From Algoriphagus resistens (GTDB lineage: Bacteria; Bacteroidota; Bacteroidia; Cytophagales; Cyclobacteriaceae), in NCBI RefSeq assembly GCF_001442615.1, contig NZ_LMXN01000022.1:1-63758 (forward strand): 63,758 bases of DNA. Direction: 5' to 3'. Below are positions 47,213 to 55,779 of this stretch, piece by piece. Both the position numbers and the translations under genes were made by a program. Position 1 is the stretch's first letter. Each line of letters begins with the position of its first letter. A model generated the notes under the pieces. It saw only the letters and a list, made by a program, of their open reading frames with translations, did not search any database and was not told the DNA's origin.

Positions 47213-47251
47213 AAGGGGCAGATTCTAAGTAAGAAAACTGCCTCTTTTTTT
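47213..47251 (+). terminator. Rho-independent terminator after the ACP-like gene
   Basis: AGGGGCAG and CTGCCTCT (one G-T pair) form an 8-bp stem around a 16-base loop, followed by seven T. Confidence 0.8.
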
Positions 47252-47271
47252 AAGCTAAAAACAAAACATTT

Positions 47272-47742
47272 TTAATCTACCCTATAATAAATCATTCCCA
47301 ACGAGCTCGATAAGGGTGGCATAATGGTATGAAGCTCCGTGTTCTTATTTCTAAGCACAAATACTCTAGACAGATTTTCTCCATCGACTATACTTAGCTC
47401 CTCTTTGCCTAGATACATATCATCACTCCCTTGGATCGTATAAAGTTCTAGTATAGACACCACTATATTTCCGTTAATGATTTGAAAGCTTCCGGTTAAA
47501 TATTCTCGAAATCCAATCAATTAATTTGTTTCCAAGTCTCTGAAAAAGGATTCGGAATACACTTTTCCATTTGGTTCAAATTCAATGGAAAATACATGCT
47601 CATACGGTCGATCTGCAGTGGTACCCTCAACTACATTCATCCATTGACTCTGAGTCAATACCTCCGGGTCGATATCCTCTTCAGTAGTGCAACTAAAAAA
47701 AAATAATCCAAGAGCGAACAGAGTAAGTAGTTTTACCTTCAT
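47272..47742 (-). pseudogene. Lipoprotein gene interrupted by an in-frame TAA
   Basis: ATG 47742 starts a lipoprotein signal (lipobox FFSC in LGLFFFSCTTEE). After 73 codons (ending FFRDLETN) a TAA at 47521-47523 interrupts it, and the very same frame continues immediately as LIGFREYLTGSFQIINGN... for a further 82 codons to the stop at 47272. Nothing suggests a second start: the frame resumes mid-domain, and the whole reads as one lipocalin-like lipoprotein (KVYSESFF, GSFQIINGNIVVSIL, LYTIQG). Hence one point mutation (for example CAA, GAA or AAA to TAA) explains it. Function unknown. Confidence 0.72.
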
Positions 47743-47896
47743 AATAAATTGATTTATCTGAGGAGAATTTCGGTTTAAACAAAAGAAAATCAAAATCTTA
47801 CCCAATACGGATAGTAAATTCAGATTGCTACAATCCAAAAACAGTTTTTTAAAAGCATATCTGAAGTAAATTGTAATCTCGAATCAACCGACTCCA

Positions 47897-48112
47897 ATGG
47901 AAAAGAAAACGCTCACCGGCACCATCCGAAAAAATATACAAATCGACAGTGAGGTCACAATCGTGCAGAAGCACCATCAGCGAACAGGTGAACTTACAGA
48001 AGGCTTTGTAAAGAGAATTCTGACCTCCTCTCCCACGCATCCGCACGGGATTAAAGTAATGCTCGATACCGGTGAAGTGGGAAGAGTCGTAGATGTATTT
48101 GTTGAAGACTAG
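47897..48112 (+). CDS. YwbE-family protein (DUF2196)
   Basis: 71 residues: TLTGTIRKNIQIDSEVTIVQKHHQRTGELTEGFVKRILTSSPTHPHGIKVML matches the small YwbE family found in Firmicutes and Bacteroidota. A compact beta-rich protein of unknown function, sometimes likened to KOW-type nucleic-acid-binding folds. It converges tail-to-tail with the DUF1456 gene, 5 bases apart. Confidence 0.9.
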   Translation: MEKKTLTGTIRKNIQIDSEVTIVQKHHQRTGELTEGFVKRILTSSPTHPHGIKVMLDTGEVGRVVDVFVED

Positions 48113-48117
48113 GTGAT

Positions 48118-48582
48118 CTATTCTGTAGGTCTGTATTTTTGCTGTAATCCCTTTAGAAAATTCCTCAAAATCTGATCCTTGCACGGACGGAATTGGGCTT
48201 GGCCTGGCTTTCTGAAAAAAGCGCTCAATTCATGCTTGCTGATCTTTCTGTCTACTGACTCCAAAATACCCAAAATATCCTCGTCTTTTAAATTTAACGC
48301 TATCTTAAGCTTGCGTAGGATAATATTGTTGTTCAGTCTTTTCTCCGCCACGGGCTGCACTCCGTCTTTTTTGCCTCGCTTGAGGATAATAAAGCCATTC
48401 AAGAAAGTCGCCAATTCCTTATCGTACATTTCTTCAAACTCCGGATCATCGTCCCGCTTAAGCCAGTTGGCCACCAGTTCCCGATCTACCGACTCCCCAC
48501 CTGATTTGATGATTTCTATCATCGTAAAATCATTGAAATCAAACGTGTAGCGAAGGCTACGGGCTACATCATTATTGGTCAT
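48118..48582 (-). CDS. DUF1456 (YehS-like) protein
   Basis: 154 residues holding two DUF1456 repeats: NNDVARSLRYTFDFNDFTMIEIIKSGG at the start and LNNNIILRKLKIALNLKDEDILGILESVDRKISKHELSAFFRKPG in the middle. The family is cytosolic, all-helical and of unknown function. It ends five bases from the YwbE gene on the opposite strand, so they converge. Confidence 0.9.
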   Translation of the reverse strand: MTNNDVARSLRYTFDFNDFTMIEIIKSGGESVDRELVANWLKRDDDPEFEEMYDKELATFLNGFIILKRGKKDGVQPVAEKRLNNNIILRKLKIALNLKDEDILGILESVDRKISKHELSAFFRKPGQAQFRPCKDQILRNFLKGLQQKYRPTE

Positions 48583-48942
48583 CGAAGGTCCTGGATCTTG
48601 GTTGAAGAATCAAAATTAGCTTTTTTTAGAGAAGTCTTTATTCAAAGGGAGCCTAAAGGTGTCGCAAAGGACGTATTTGCTTAAAGTTGTCCTCCCTCTC
48701 CAGAAGCTGGATCTCTGTGTATACCTAAAGCCACCGTCCGGGTCATGAGAACGGTGGATTTAGAAATTAGTTCTGATACAAATCAAAATCAGGCGGGAAT
48801 TGAATTTCCCGCCTGTTTAAATGCTATACGTAATTCAAGTCTTCATACCTGCCTAAAGTATCGGTAGGCAAGCTTGAACCTAAACCAATGCCGTCTTTAA
48901 ACTGCTATCTATCACGACAAATTCTTGCCTTCCGATTTCATA
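48583..48942. other. Intergenic region with two hairpins
   Basis: 360 bases without a gene. A hairpin CCACCGT/ACGGTGG lies at 48732-48758, and a stronger one, annotated separately, at 48791-48816. Confidence 0.4.
48791..48816 (-). terminator. Hairpin terminator for the VOC gene
   Basis: CAGGCGGGAA and TTCCCGCCTG form a perfect 10-bp stem around TTGAAT. On the minus strand it is followed by ATTTTGATTTG, T-rich, about 130 bases beyond the VOC stop. Confidence 0.7.
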
Positions 48943-49380
48943 TCAACTCTGAGAAGCTGCTTCATTAAAACCAATCATCCAGTTTATTCCAAATTTATCC
49001 GTGAGCATTCCGAAATAATCACCCCAGAACGTATTATCCATAGGCATCGTCACTTTCCCGTCAGCAGATAGCTTTTCAAAAAAAGTATCCGCTTTTTCCT
49101 TAGAATCGGTACTTATAGAAATAGAGAAATTATTACCGAAAGTCAGTGGACCGCCGTGTCCCCCTGTATCACTTCCCATCAGTACACATTCTTTGCTGAT
49201 TGGCAAACTAATGTGCATGATTTGATTTCGAACCTCATCTGCAACCGGATAATTAGGATCATCTAGCATGTCAGAAAATCTACCTACATGAGCAAACTCG
49301 CCTCCAAAAACTGAGCGATAAAAATTGAAGGCATTTTCACAATTCCCCTCAAAGGTCAAATACGTGTTTAAAGTTGTCAT
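48943..49380 (-). CDS. VOC-family protein, PhnB-like
   Basis: 145 residues of the PhnB/3-demethylubiquinone-methyltransferase-like VOC subgroup: LNTYLTFEGNCENAFNFYRSVFGGEF at the start, NFSISISTDSKEKADTFFEKLSADGKVTMPMDNTFWGDYFGMLTDKFGINWMI at the end. Catalytic activity is unproven for most members. Neighbouring genes give no clue. It has its own hairpin terminator. Confidence 0.9.
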   Translation of the reverse strand: MTTLNTYLTFEGNCENAFNFYRSVFGGEFAHVGRFSDMLDDPNYPVADEVRNQIMHISLPISKECVLMGSDTGGHGGPLTFGNNFSISISTDSKEKADTFFEKLSADGKVTMPMDNTFWGDYFGMLTDKFGINWMIGFNEAASQS

Positions 49381-49441
49381 AGTGTTATGGGTTTATAATG
49401 GTTGTGTATAAGTCTATTTTATGGTAAAATTTATAAGAAAT

Positions 49442-49732
49442 TCACAATTCTAAATCCCTAACCAATTGATCAATATGTTCATCAATCCCCTGCATTAACT
49501 CAATTTTATACTCTTGCTGAACTTCATCACCCCTCGCAAAGCAAACCGGAGAATAACTCTCATTGACTTTCGTAGGACCAGATATTCCGGTTTGAGTTTT
49601 CATTGATTGAATTTCATGCATTTTGGTACTTATTCTCTCAAGCAAAAGATTGCTGTCCGGGATGGGCGAAACCCCGGCACTCCTCAAAGTTTCCATTACT
49701 TTTTCTAGAATAGCTATCTCGGATATCCTCAC
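49442..49732 (-). CDS. Hypothetical protein
   Basis: 96 residues from GTG 49732; the first ATG would be 12 codons in. Mostly helical and acidic at the C-terminus (ELMQGIDEHIDQLVRDLEL). It lies between the MATE gene and VOC gene on the same strand. No family recognised. Confidence 0.5.
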   Translation of the reverse strand: MRISEIAILEKVMETLRSAGVSPIPDSNLLLERISTKMHEIQSMKTQTGISGPTKVNESYSPVCFARGDEVQQEYKIELMQGIDEHIDQLVRDLEL

Positions 49733-49791
49733 AATAACCCTGGTTATTTACAGGCATTTAAGTTAGTAAATTATGATTTGAAGTCTATTGA

Positions 49792-51171
49792 TTAGACTTC
49801 CTTTAGCTTCCATTTGCCCTTTCTGAAGAAATAAAGAGCTACCAAGGAATGAAAACTGTGGCTAAATGAAATCGAAATAAATATCCCCAGATGAGCCAAA
49901 CCAAATGTAAATGCGAGTAGGTAAGCCAACGGAATCTCGATAAACCAAAGCACCCCGATATTAATCCAAGCTGGGGTTTTGGTGTCTCCTGCCCCATTAA
50001 ATGCCTGGGTCAGCACCATGCCTACGGCAAAGAAAACATAGCCCAGAACAACAACCCAAAGACCTTGGGCTGCCACTGCCTGAACCTCTGGAATATCAGT
50101 AAAGAAACCTGCCAGCTCCTGATTGAACAATAAATAAATGCCTGTCACCGAAGCCATGAAAATCACGGTGTATCTGGTGGTCAGCCAAACTGCTTTTTCA
50201 GCCCGGCCTGGTTGTTTGGCTCCCAGATTTTGACCAACCAATGTGGATGCAGCGCCAGATAAACCCCATGCAGGTAAAAGAGTGAAAATCAATATCCTAA
50301 ATGCAATTGTAAAGCCTGCCAATGATGCTGATCCAAACTCGGCATTCATTCGGGTTAGCGCTATCCATGAAACAGAATCGATAAGGAATTGTCCCATACC
50401 GCCTACCGCGATCTCCATGATTTTCTTGATAATTTCCCAAGAAATCACAATATTTTCCTTAAGGATTTGCAGCTTATGCTTGCCATTAAACAGATGGTAT
50501 AATTGGTACACAACGCCAACTCCTCTACCAAAAGTCGTAGCTATCGCAGCTCCCTCCAGTCCAAAGCCTGCCCAGTTTCCAATCCCAAAAATCAGAACCG
50601 GATCCAAAACCATATTCAATCCATTGGCAATCCAAAGTGAACGCATAGCATGATGTGCCTGACCTGCTCCTCGGAACGCCCCATTTAAGAGAAATAAGAG
50701 CATAATTGCCGTATTGCCAGCAAAAATAATCCTTGTATAACTGACTCCGGTTTCGATCACCTTTGCCTCTGCTCCCATCAACCCCAAAATATCCGGAGCG
50801 AATACCCAACCCAATATTCCAAGGATAATTGAAATCACCCCTCCCACGATTAAGAGTTGAAAAGCAGCCGCCCCAGCCTCTTTGTATTCTTTTTCACCGA
50901 ATCTCCTTGATATCAATGCCGTAGCAGCCATACTGATACCAAACCCCATCGCATAAACCAGTACAACCACAGATTCTGTCAAGCCTACCGTTGCAATCGC
51001 GTGCTCACCGAGCTTTGCCACAAAGAAGATATCCACCACAGCAAAAGCCGATTCCATCATCATCTCCAAAATCATAGGAATGGCTAATACGAAAATGGCT
51101 GTTTTAAGGGGAAGACTGGTAAAATCCTGCTCCTTGCCCTTAAGAGCATCTTTAATTAATTGCCAGGTCAT
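49792..51171 (-). CDS. MATE-family multidrug/metabolite efflux transporter
   Basis: 459 residues, twelve helices in two MatE halves: first half TAIFVLAIPMILEMMMESAFAVVDIFFVAKLGEHAIATVGLTESVV, second half from about 235 (IMEIAVGGMGQFLIDSVSWIALTRMNAEFG; SGAASTLVGQNLGAKQPGRAEKAVW). Antiporter using Na+ or H+; substrate unknown. A second, only distantly similar MATE gene lies 1.2 kb upstream beyond the NagB-like gene. Confidence 0.93.
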   Translation of the reverse strand: MTWQLIKDALKGKEQDFTSLPLKTAIFVLAIPMILEMMMESAFAVVDIFFVAKLGEHAIATVGLTESVVVLVYAMGFGISMAATALISRRFGEKEYKEAGAAAFQLLIVGGVISIILGILGWVFAPDILGLMGAEAKVIETGVSYTRIIFAGNTAIMLLFLLNGAFRGAGQAHHAMRSLWIANGLNMVLDPVLIFGIGNWAGFGLEGAAIATTFGRGVGVVYQLYHLFNGKHKLQILKENIVISWEIIKKIMEIAVGGMGQFLIDSVSWIALTRMNAEFGSASLAGFTIAFRILIFTLLPAWGLSGAASTLVGQNLGAKQPGRAEKAVWLTTRYTVIFMASVTGIYLLFNQELAGFFTDIPEVQAVAAQGLWVVVLGYVFFAVGMVLTQAFNGAGDTKTPAWINIGVLWFIEIPLAYLLAFTFGLAHLGIFISISFSHSFHSLVALYFFRKGKWKLKEV

Positions 51172-51306
51172 TGTTAATAGGAAAAATTTTGAAGGTCGAA
51201 TAAAGTGAAATTTCCAATGATTGGAAAACGCTCCGGGTTAATAAAGAATTATCAAACGCATATCAGACACATTTTGTCGCTTTTTGCCTCTTTCCTTCCT
51301 ATTCAT

Positions 51307-52020
51307 TCAGCCCATTGACCTCCTATCCACAATCACATGTGCATTCTGATGTAGCCAAAGTAGGGATGCAGGTAAATCAGTTCTTATTTTTCCTTCTAGC
51401 AGCAAATCCAGTGCTTGCTTTTTCCCTTTTCCGGTAATAAAGAGAATGACCATTTTCGAGTCTAAAATATTTCCAATCCCCATCGTCATACCATGCGTCA
51501 GCGGTATTCCAACATTCTCAATCATCCCGCTTGCCAAGGTTACAGCATGTAGTTTGGCAACATGGCAAGTGGGCTGAAGATATTCTGAAGGTTCATTTAA
51601 GGCGATGTGCCCGTTGATCCCAATACCTAGAATACAAATATCTATCCCATGGGAAGTCTCTACCAAATCCTGAATTCTTCTGCATTCAGCTTCCGGATCC
51701 GGAGTTTCTACTTCAAATGAAATGTACCGGTTTTCATTAATCCCCAGCTTTTTGAGAAGCTTTTGTTGAATATCATACTCGGATGTAAAAGTTGATCCAT
51801 TGCTCAACCCTACCCATTCATCAAGCTTGATCACTTTCATCCAGTCGAAAAACCCATGTGAATGTTGATGTTTTTCAACCATCAATTCATATAGCCCAGC
51901 CGGAGAATTCCCACTGGCTGCGCAAAAAAGCAGGTCCGGCTTCATCTCAAGCTCAGCATGCACCAGCTCTGCTCCAAGTAGTGACATTTCCTGATAGTCT
52001 TTGCAATAGTGTATTTTCAT
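51307..52020 (-). CDS. NagB-like amino-sugar-6-phosphate deaminase/isomerase
   Basis: 237 residues from ATG 52020. Features of the NagB/AgaI branch: LLFCAASGNSPAGLYELM, IKLDEWVG, and GIDICILGIGINGHIALNEPSEYL with the active-site His, then GMTMGIGNILDSKMVILFITGKGKKQAL. The LDEWVG and Leu/His pattern is closer to galactosamine-6-phosphate isomerases than to classic NagB, so the product may be tagatose-6-phosphate plus ammonia; glucosamine-6-phosphate deaminase is the alternative. No nagA or kinase gene adjoins. Its start codon overlaps the TGA of a micro-ORF in repeat D1 (ATGA), and its whole leader is repeat array D. Confidence 0.86.
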   Translation of the reverse strand: MKIHYCKDYQEMSLLGAELVHAELEMKPDLLFCAASGNSPAGLYELMVEKHQHSHGFFDWMKVIKLDEWVGLSNGSTFTSEYDIQQKLLKKLGINENRYISFEVETPDPEAECRRIQDLVETSHGIDICILGIGINGHIALNEPSEYLQPTCHVAKLHAVTLASGMIENVGIPLTHGMTMGIGNILDSKMVILFITGKGKKQALDLLLEGKIRTDLPASLLWLHQNAHVIVDRRSMG

Positions 52021-52112
52021 ATGATTATAATTTGTCTTTTAAGCGCCATATGGAATCTCGCGTGCATTATAATCATCCCAGTGTGTGACTCTTGAGTCAT
52101 GCTCGATTTCAT
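52017..52112 (-). CDS. Putative micro-ORF of repeat unit D1, coupled to the NagB-like gene
   Basis: 31 codons (MKSSMTQESHTG ... QIIII) from ATG 52112, ending in a TGA that shares ATGA with the ATG of the isomerase gene. D2 carries an almost identical frame (52109-52204), itself coupled to D1 by the same ATGA overlap. Whether it is translated is unknown; the changes between copies follow the hairpin rather than the peptide, which argues that the RNA structure is the selected part. Confidence 0.35.
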   Translation of the reverse strand: MKSSMTQESHTGMIIMHARFHMALKRQIIII

Positions 52113-52398
52113 ATGATTATAATTTGTCTTTTAAGGGCCATATGGAATCTCGCGTGCATTATAATCATCTCAGTGTGTGACTCTTGAGTCATGCTCGATT
52201 TCATCTGTTAATAATTGTTTTAAGATGGTCAGATGGAATCTTTGACGATTAAAATAACCATTGCCCTGTGTGTTTTAATGATGATTTTAATCGTGTCGAT
52301 TTCATATGATGGTAATTTGTCTTTTGAAGGTCACATGGAATCTCGCATGTATTATTATCATCCCAGTATATATCGTTTTCAACATGCTCGATCCGCAT
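52021..52398 (-). repeat. Array D: four tandem hairpin-repeat units ending at the NagB-like ATG
   Basis: Minus-strand order: D4 52306-52398 (93 bp, degenerate), D3 52205-52305 (101 bp, type B), D2 52113-52204 (92 bp), D1 52021-52112 (92 bp). D1 and D2 differ at 2 of 92 positions and share the hairpin TGACTCAAGAGTCA. D3 has the type B stem ACGATTAAAAT/ATTTTAATCGT. D1 and D2 contain the perfect inverted repeat ATGATTATAAT...ATTATAATCAT, the second arm touching the next ATG. D4 has an extra base in its first codons that breaks its frame. Order a-a-B-a as in array A. Confidence 0.92.
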
Positions 52399-52419
52399 AA
52401 CTTGAATTAGTGCAGGTTT

Positions 52420-53808
52420 TTATCCTAGGCCCGATTCCATCCACTCATTTCTATTCCTAAAGGTCCGGATTTTCCAATAGCCGGTTTTGTAATAGGAAAA
52501 TGCAACCAACGCAGCGACTAAGTTGGAAATCGGAAATGCCCACCAAATACCCTCGAAGCTCAGCTCTGTTTTGTTTGAAAGGATGAAAGCGACCGGAAAA
52601 CGAACTATCCAAAGACTAAAGATGGAAATAAGCATGGAGGCCTGGGTAAAACGGGTTCCGTTAAATACTCCGTTGAGCACTTGCTGCACCCCCAAAAGCC
52701 CAAAGCTTAAACTCATAATTTTGATGAACTTGGCACCATCTTTTATGACCTGGGGATCATTTGGAACAAAGAAAGCTGTCAGGGTTTCTGCGAACAAAAA
52801 TAAGATCAATCCTATCGCAGTAAGACCAAAAAAGGCCATTCTTGTGCTTAGATCACCTATTTTTTCAGCTCGCTTAATTTGTCCTGCCCCTATGTTCTGG
52901 CCTACCAAGGTAGTGGTAGCTATACCCATACCGATGGACGGTACTATAACCAAACTTAGAATCCTGGCCCCTATTCCATAGGCAGCCACTACTTCACTTC
53001 CATAGCTGGTCACCAGCATCACCATCACAGTCATTGCTGCTGCCCGTGAGGATTGCTCCAGACTGGCAGGTATTCCCAATTCAAACATCCTTTTCACCCA
53101 GCGGAACTCAAGTTTCATGCAACGCAACCTGATCTTTATTCCCTGTTTTCCCCTGAATAAAATATACAGGCCGGCTGCTGCTGACAAACCCTGGGTGATG
53201 ATGCTGGCGATAGCTGCACCTGCCACACCATATCCTTCAATGCTTCCGTATCCAAAAATAAATAAGGGATCAAGCACCAGGTTTAAAATCACCGTTCCCA
53301 ATACGATATACATGGGCAACAGCACATTACCGATTCCTCTCATCAAAGATTGGAAAACAAAAAACATAAACAGAAATACAAACCCAAAGGATGAAACTTG
53401 AAAGTAAGTGACCGAGTCATTTAATATCTCCGGTCCTGCCCCTACCAGATTCATCAATGGAGATGCAGCCACAAACCCAAGAAAAGCCAGAAAAATTGAA
53501 ATTAAAAAGACAATAACGACAGTTTGCGAAGCTGTAAAATCAATCATTTTGGAGTCATTGGCACCTTTGTACTGGGATACGATCACCGTTCCGGCCAATG
53601 TCAATCCCGCACCCAAAGAGAGCACCAAAAACAATATCGGGAAACTTATACTTACCGCGGCCACTGCGTTGGCACCTAGCCTTCCCAACCAGAACGTATC
53701 AATTAACTGATAGGCCGTTTGCAGGATATTGGCCATAATAATCGGCCAGGCCAATGTGAAAAGGCTGCGGACTATACTGACCTCTGCTGTTTGATTTTTC
53801 TTACTCAT
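52420..53808 (-). CDS. MATE-family efflux transporter (second copy, different subgroup)
   Basis: 462 residues, twelve helices: TLAWPIIMANILQTAYQLIDTFWLGRLGANAVAAVSISFPILFL opens the first half, and LGIPASLEQSSRAAAMTVMVMLVTSYGSEVVAAYGIGARIL plus TTTLVGQNIGAGQIKRAEKIG the second. Na+ or H+ coupled efflux; substrate unknown. It ends 22 bases before array D. Confidence 0.93.
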   Translation of the reverse strand: MSKKNQTAEVSIVRSLFTLAWPIIMANILQTAYQLIDTFWLGRLGANAVAAVSISFPILFLVLSLGAGLTLAGTVIVSQYKGANDSKMIDFTASQTVVIVFLISIFLAFLGFVAASPLMNLVGAGPEILNDSVTYFQVSSFGFVFLFMFFVFQSLMRGIGNVLLPMYIVLGTVILNLVLDPLFIFGYGSIEGYGVAGAAIASIITQGLSAAAGLYILFRGKQGIKIRLRCMKLEFRWVKRMFELGIPASLEQSSRAAAMTVMVMLVTSYGSEVVAAYGIGARILSLVIVPSIGMGIATTTLVGQNIGAGQIKRAEKIGDLSTRMAFFGLTAIGLILFLFAETLTAFFVPNDPQVIKDGAKFIKIMSLSFGLLGVQQVLNGVFNGTRFTQASMLISIFSLWIVRFPVAFILSNKTELSFEGIWWAFPISNLVAALVAFSYYKTGYWKIRTFRNRNEWMESGLG

Positions 53809-53909
53809 GCATCATACTGTTGAGATGGATTGACCAATCACTCCAAGATGCCAGTAAAATTTGAAAATCAGAAATAGAAGGCTGTCAATTACATTAAAAA
53901 TTGAGATTC

Positions 53910-55385
53910 TTAGATTTTTTTAGCGTAAACATTTCCGAATCTGTCCTTCACTTCTACTACCAAATTCTCCTTTGACCCAGGGTTAAAAAAGAACATGTGA
54001 TCATTTAACTGAGGCTCTACCCACTCCCTTCGCTGAGGAAGCTGAGGGCCCAGATGCAATTCCACACTTAAAGGGTCTACGGCCATAATCTTCTCAGGAA
54101 CACCCTTCTTGACACCGTCTTCAAACCAGGAAATCTCCCATGCAGGATCATAATTCCAACAATTCAAACTCATCCGGTCAGGAAAATCCCTATGATATCC
54201 TTTGTCATAAACTCTGAACTGCTCATTGATGTCCATACCAGTGCCTTTATACTGCCATTTCAGCTCAGAGCCTTTAGCCTCATAGACAGCATAACCATTT
54301 GGGGTGCCATCATAGCAAATAGGCCCTGACCACCAGGCTCCGCAGACAGTACCATGACAATGTTCATATACATGCCCCATGATCATATTATCATTGAAAT
54401 GGGTATGTCCTGAGAGCAAATGTGCATTATATCCCTCCAAAACCTTATATAAATGATCCCGGTTGCTGACTGTGCCTCCAATAGTATCTCTATCCGGATA
54501 GCGGGTCACTGCACCTGTGTATGTCGGAATGTGAAGGGCTATTACTATTGTTTTTCCCTTTTCCACATGAGCCAGATCCTGTTCTAGCCAAGCCAATTGC
54601 TCCTCTCCAATGTAACCTATGTACTTATTGCCTATATAAAAAACATCATCCAATACCACGTAATGCACTTCTCCTCTGTTCCATGAATAATAAGTTGGGC
54701 CAAAGTGGCTGCTAAATGTCTGATTGCTTAATGCATCCGACCTGACCCCTAAATCCATATCATGGTTTCCGATCACCTGGAAAAACGGTGTGTCATACAT
54801 TTTTACGCTCTGGTTGTATTCCTTAAACAATTCAAGATGGTCAAAAACCAAGTCCCCACATCCAATCCCAAAGAGGTTTGGATCATTGAGTGATCTGATC
54901 GTCTGCTGCACGTCCGGAGCGGCTATTGTCAGCAGTTGGTTAGCTTCAAACTCATTTTGGATCTGTGTATCGGAAAGTAATAAGAAATGATGATTCCCGT
55001 CACTTGACCTAGACTTCATGAGATCAAACCCAATAGCCTGATCTGTTTTTGCTTTATCTATTCTTTGAAAAAAATCAGCAGAACCATTTGCAAGCTTTTT
55101 TATCTCAAAACCGGAGGGTGTGGAAATAAATACAAAGTCACGGTCAGAACCTGAAACCAAATCAAATTCCCCTGATGAATTTGTCAATACAACAGAACGG
55201 CCATCTGAAACTGCCACTTGAGCAATACCTTTTCCCTCATTCGCCACTCTTCCCCTTATTCTAATGGGTTTAAAAGCCCTGTTTCCGGCCTGCTTCTGCG
55301 GATTTGCTAAAAGTGTTTCCTGAAGGCCAAAATATCCTACCGAAGTAAGGCCTAGTGTTTTGATAAAATCTCGTCTATTAAACAT
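53910..55385 (-). CDS. Tat-exported calcineurin-like metallophosphoesterase
   Basis: 491 residues. The N-terminus MFNRRDFIKTLGLTSVGYFG is a twin-arginine signal. An N-terminal carboxypeptidase-like/Ig domain (IRGRVANEGKGIAQVAVSDGRSVVLTNSSGEFDLV) precedes the metallophosphoesterase core: LLSDTQIQ, GCGDLVFD, GNHDMDLGV, ALHIPTY, SGHTHFNDN, all metal ligands in place. The last 100 residues are the calcineurin-like C-terminal domain (WNYDPAWEISWFEDGVKKG). Periplasmic phosphodiesterase or phosphatase; substrate unknown. Lone gene. Confidence 0.92.
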   Translation of the reverse strand: MFNRRDFIKTLGLTSVGYFGLQETLLANPQKQAGNRAFKPIRIRGRVANEGKGIAQVAVSDGRSVVLTNSSGEFDLVSGSDRDFVFISTPSGFEIKKLANGSADFFQRIDKAKTDQAIGFDLMKSRSSDGNHHFLLLSDTQIQNEFEANQLLTIAAPDVQQTIRSLNDPNLFGIGCGDLVFDHLELFKEYNQSVKMYDTPFFQVIGNHDMDLGVRSDALSNQTFSSHFGPTYYSWNRGEVHYVVLDDVFYIGNKYIGYIGEEQLAWLEQDLAHVEKGKTIVIALHIPTYTGAVTRYPDRDTIGGTVSNRDHLYKVLEGYNAHLLSGHTHFNDNMIMGHVYEHCHGTVCGAWWSGPICYDGTPNGYAVYEAKGSELKWQYKGTGMDINEQFRVYDKGYHRDFPDRMSLNCWNYDPAWEISWFEDGVKKGVPEKIMAVDPLSVELHLGPQLPQRREWVEPQLNDHMFFFNPGSKENLVVEVKDRFGNVYAKKI

Positions 55386-55595
55386 GGTTTGTATGTTTCG
55401 GGTCTGTTAAAGCTTGATTTCTTAAAAATGCGAATTAATCCAATTTTCGATTGATCATTTATCAAACTTCTTTATTTAATAACCTATAGTCAATCTGGAA
55501 TTTAAGAATTCAACCTAAGGACTAGTTGCATTTTATCCTAATAATCAGGAAATTAAGTCACAATTCTACTTTCTATTTTTCTAAATTTTTAGGCG

Positions 55596-55779
55596 ATGGA
55601 ATCGGGCATGTTACAGGTAACCCACAGAGGGATGATTATCCGGAATGCGAGATTCCATGTTACCAATAAAAACCAAAATATAAACAGATGAAATCGAGCA
55701 TGACGAAAACGTCACACACTGGGATGATTATAATGCATGCGAGATTCCATATGGCCCTTAAAAGACAAATTATAATCAT
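55596..55779 (+). repeat. Array E: two tandem hairpin-repeat units ending at the dipeptidase ATG
   Basis: E2 (55596-55687, diverged) and E1 (55688-55779, 92 bp). Inner hairpins: E2 TGTTACAGGTAACC, E1 TGACGAAAACGTCA, different sequences, both complementary. E2 micro-ORF 55596-55691, its TGA overlapping the ATG of E1; E1 micro-ORF 55688-55783, its TGA overlapping the dipeptidase ATG (55780). E1 also holds ATGATTATAAT...ATTATAATCAT, the second arm ending directly at the gene's ATG. Confidence 0.92.

Noticed and set aside
14102..52398. Tandem arrays as CRISPR
   Set aside because: The whole 92-bp unit is repeated, with no short conserved repeat alternating with unique spacers, and no cas genes are present.
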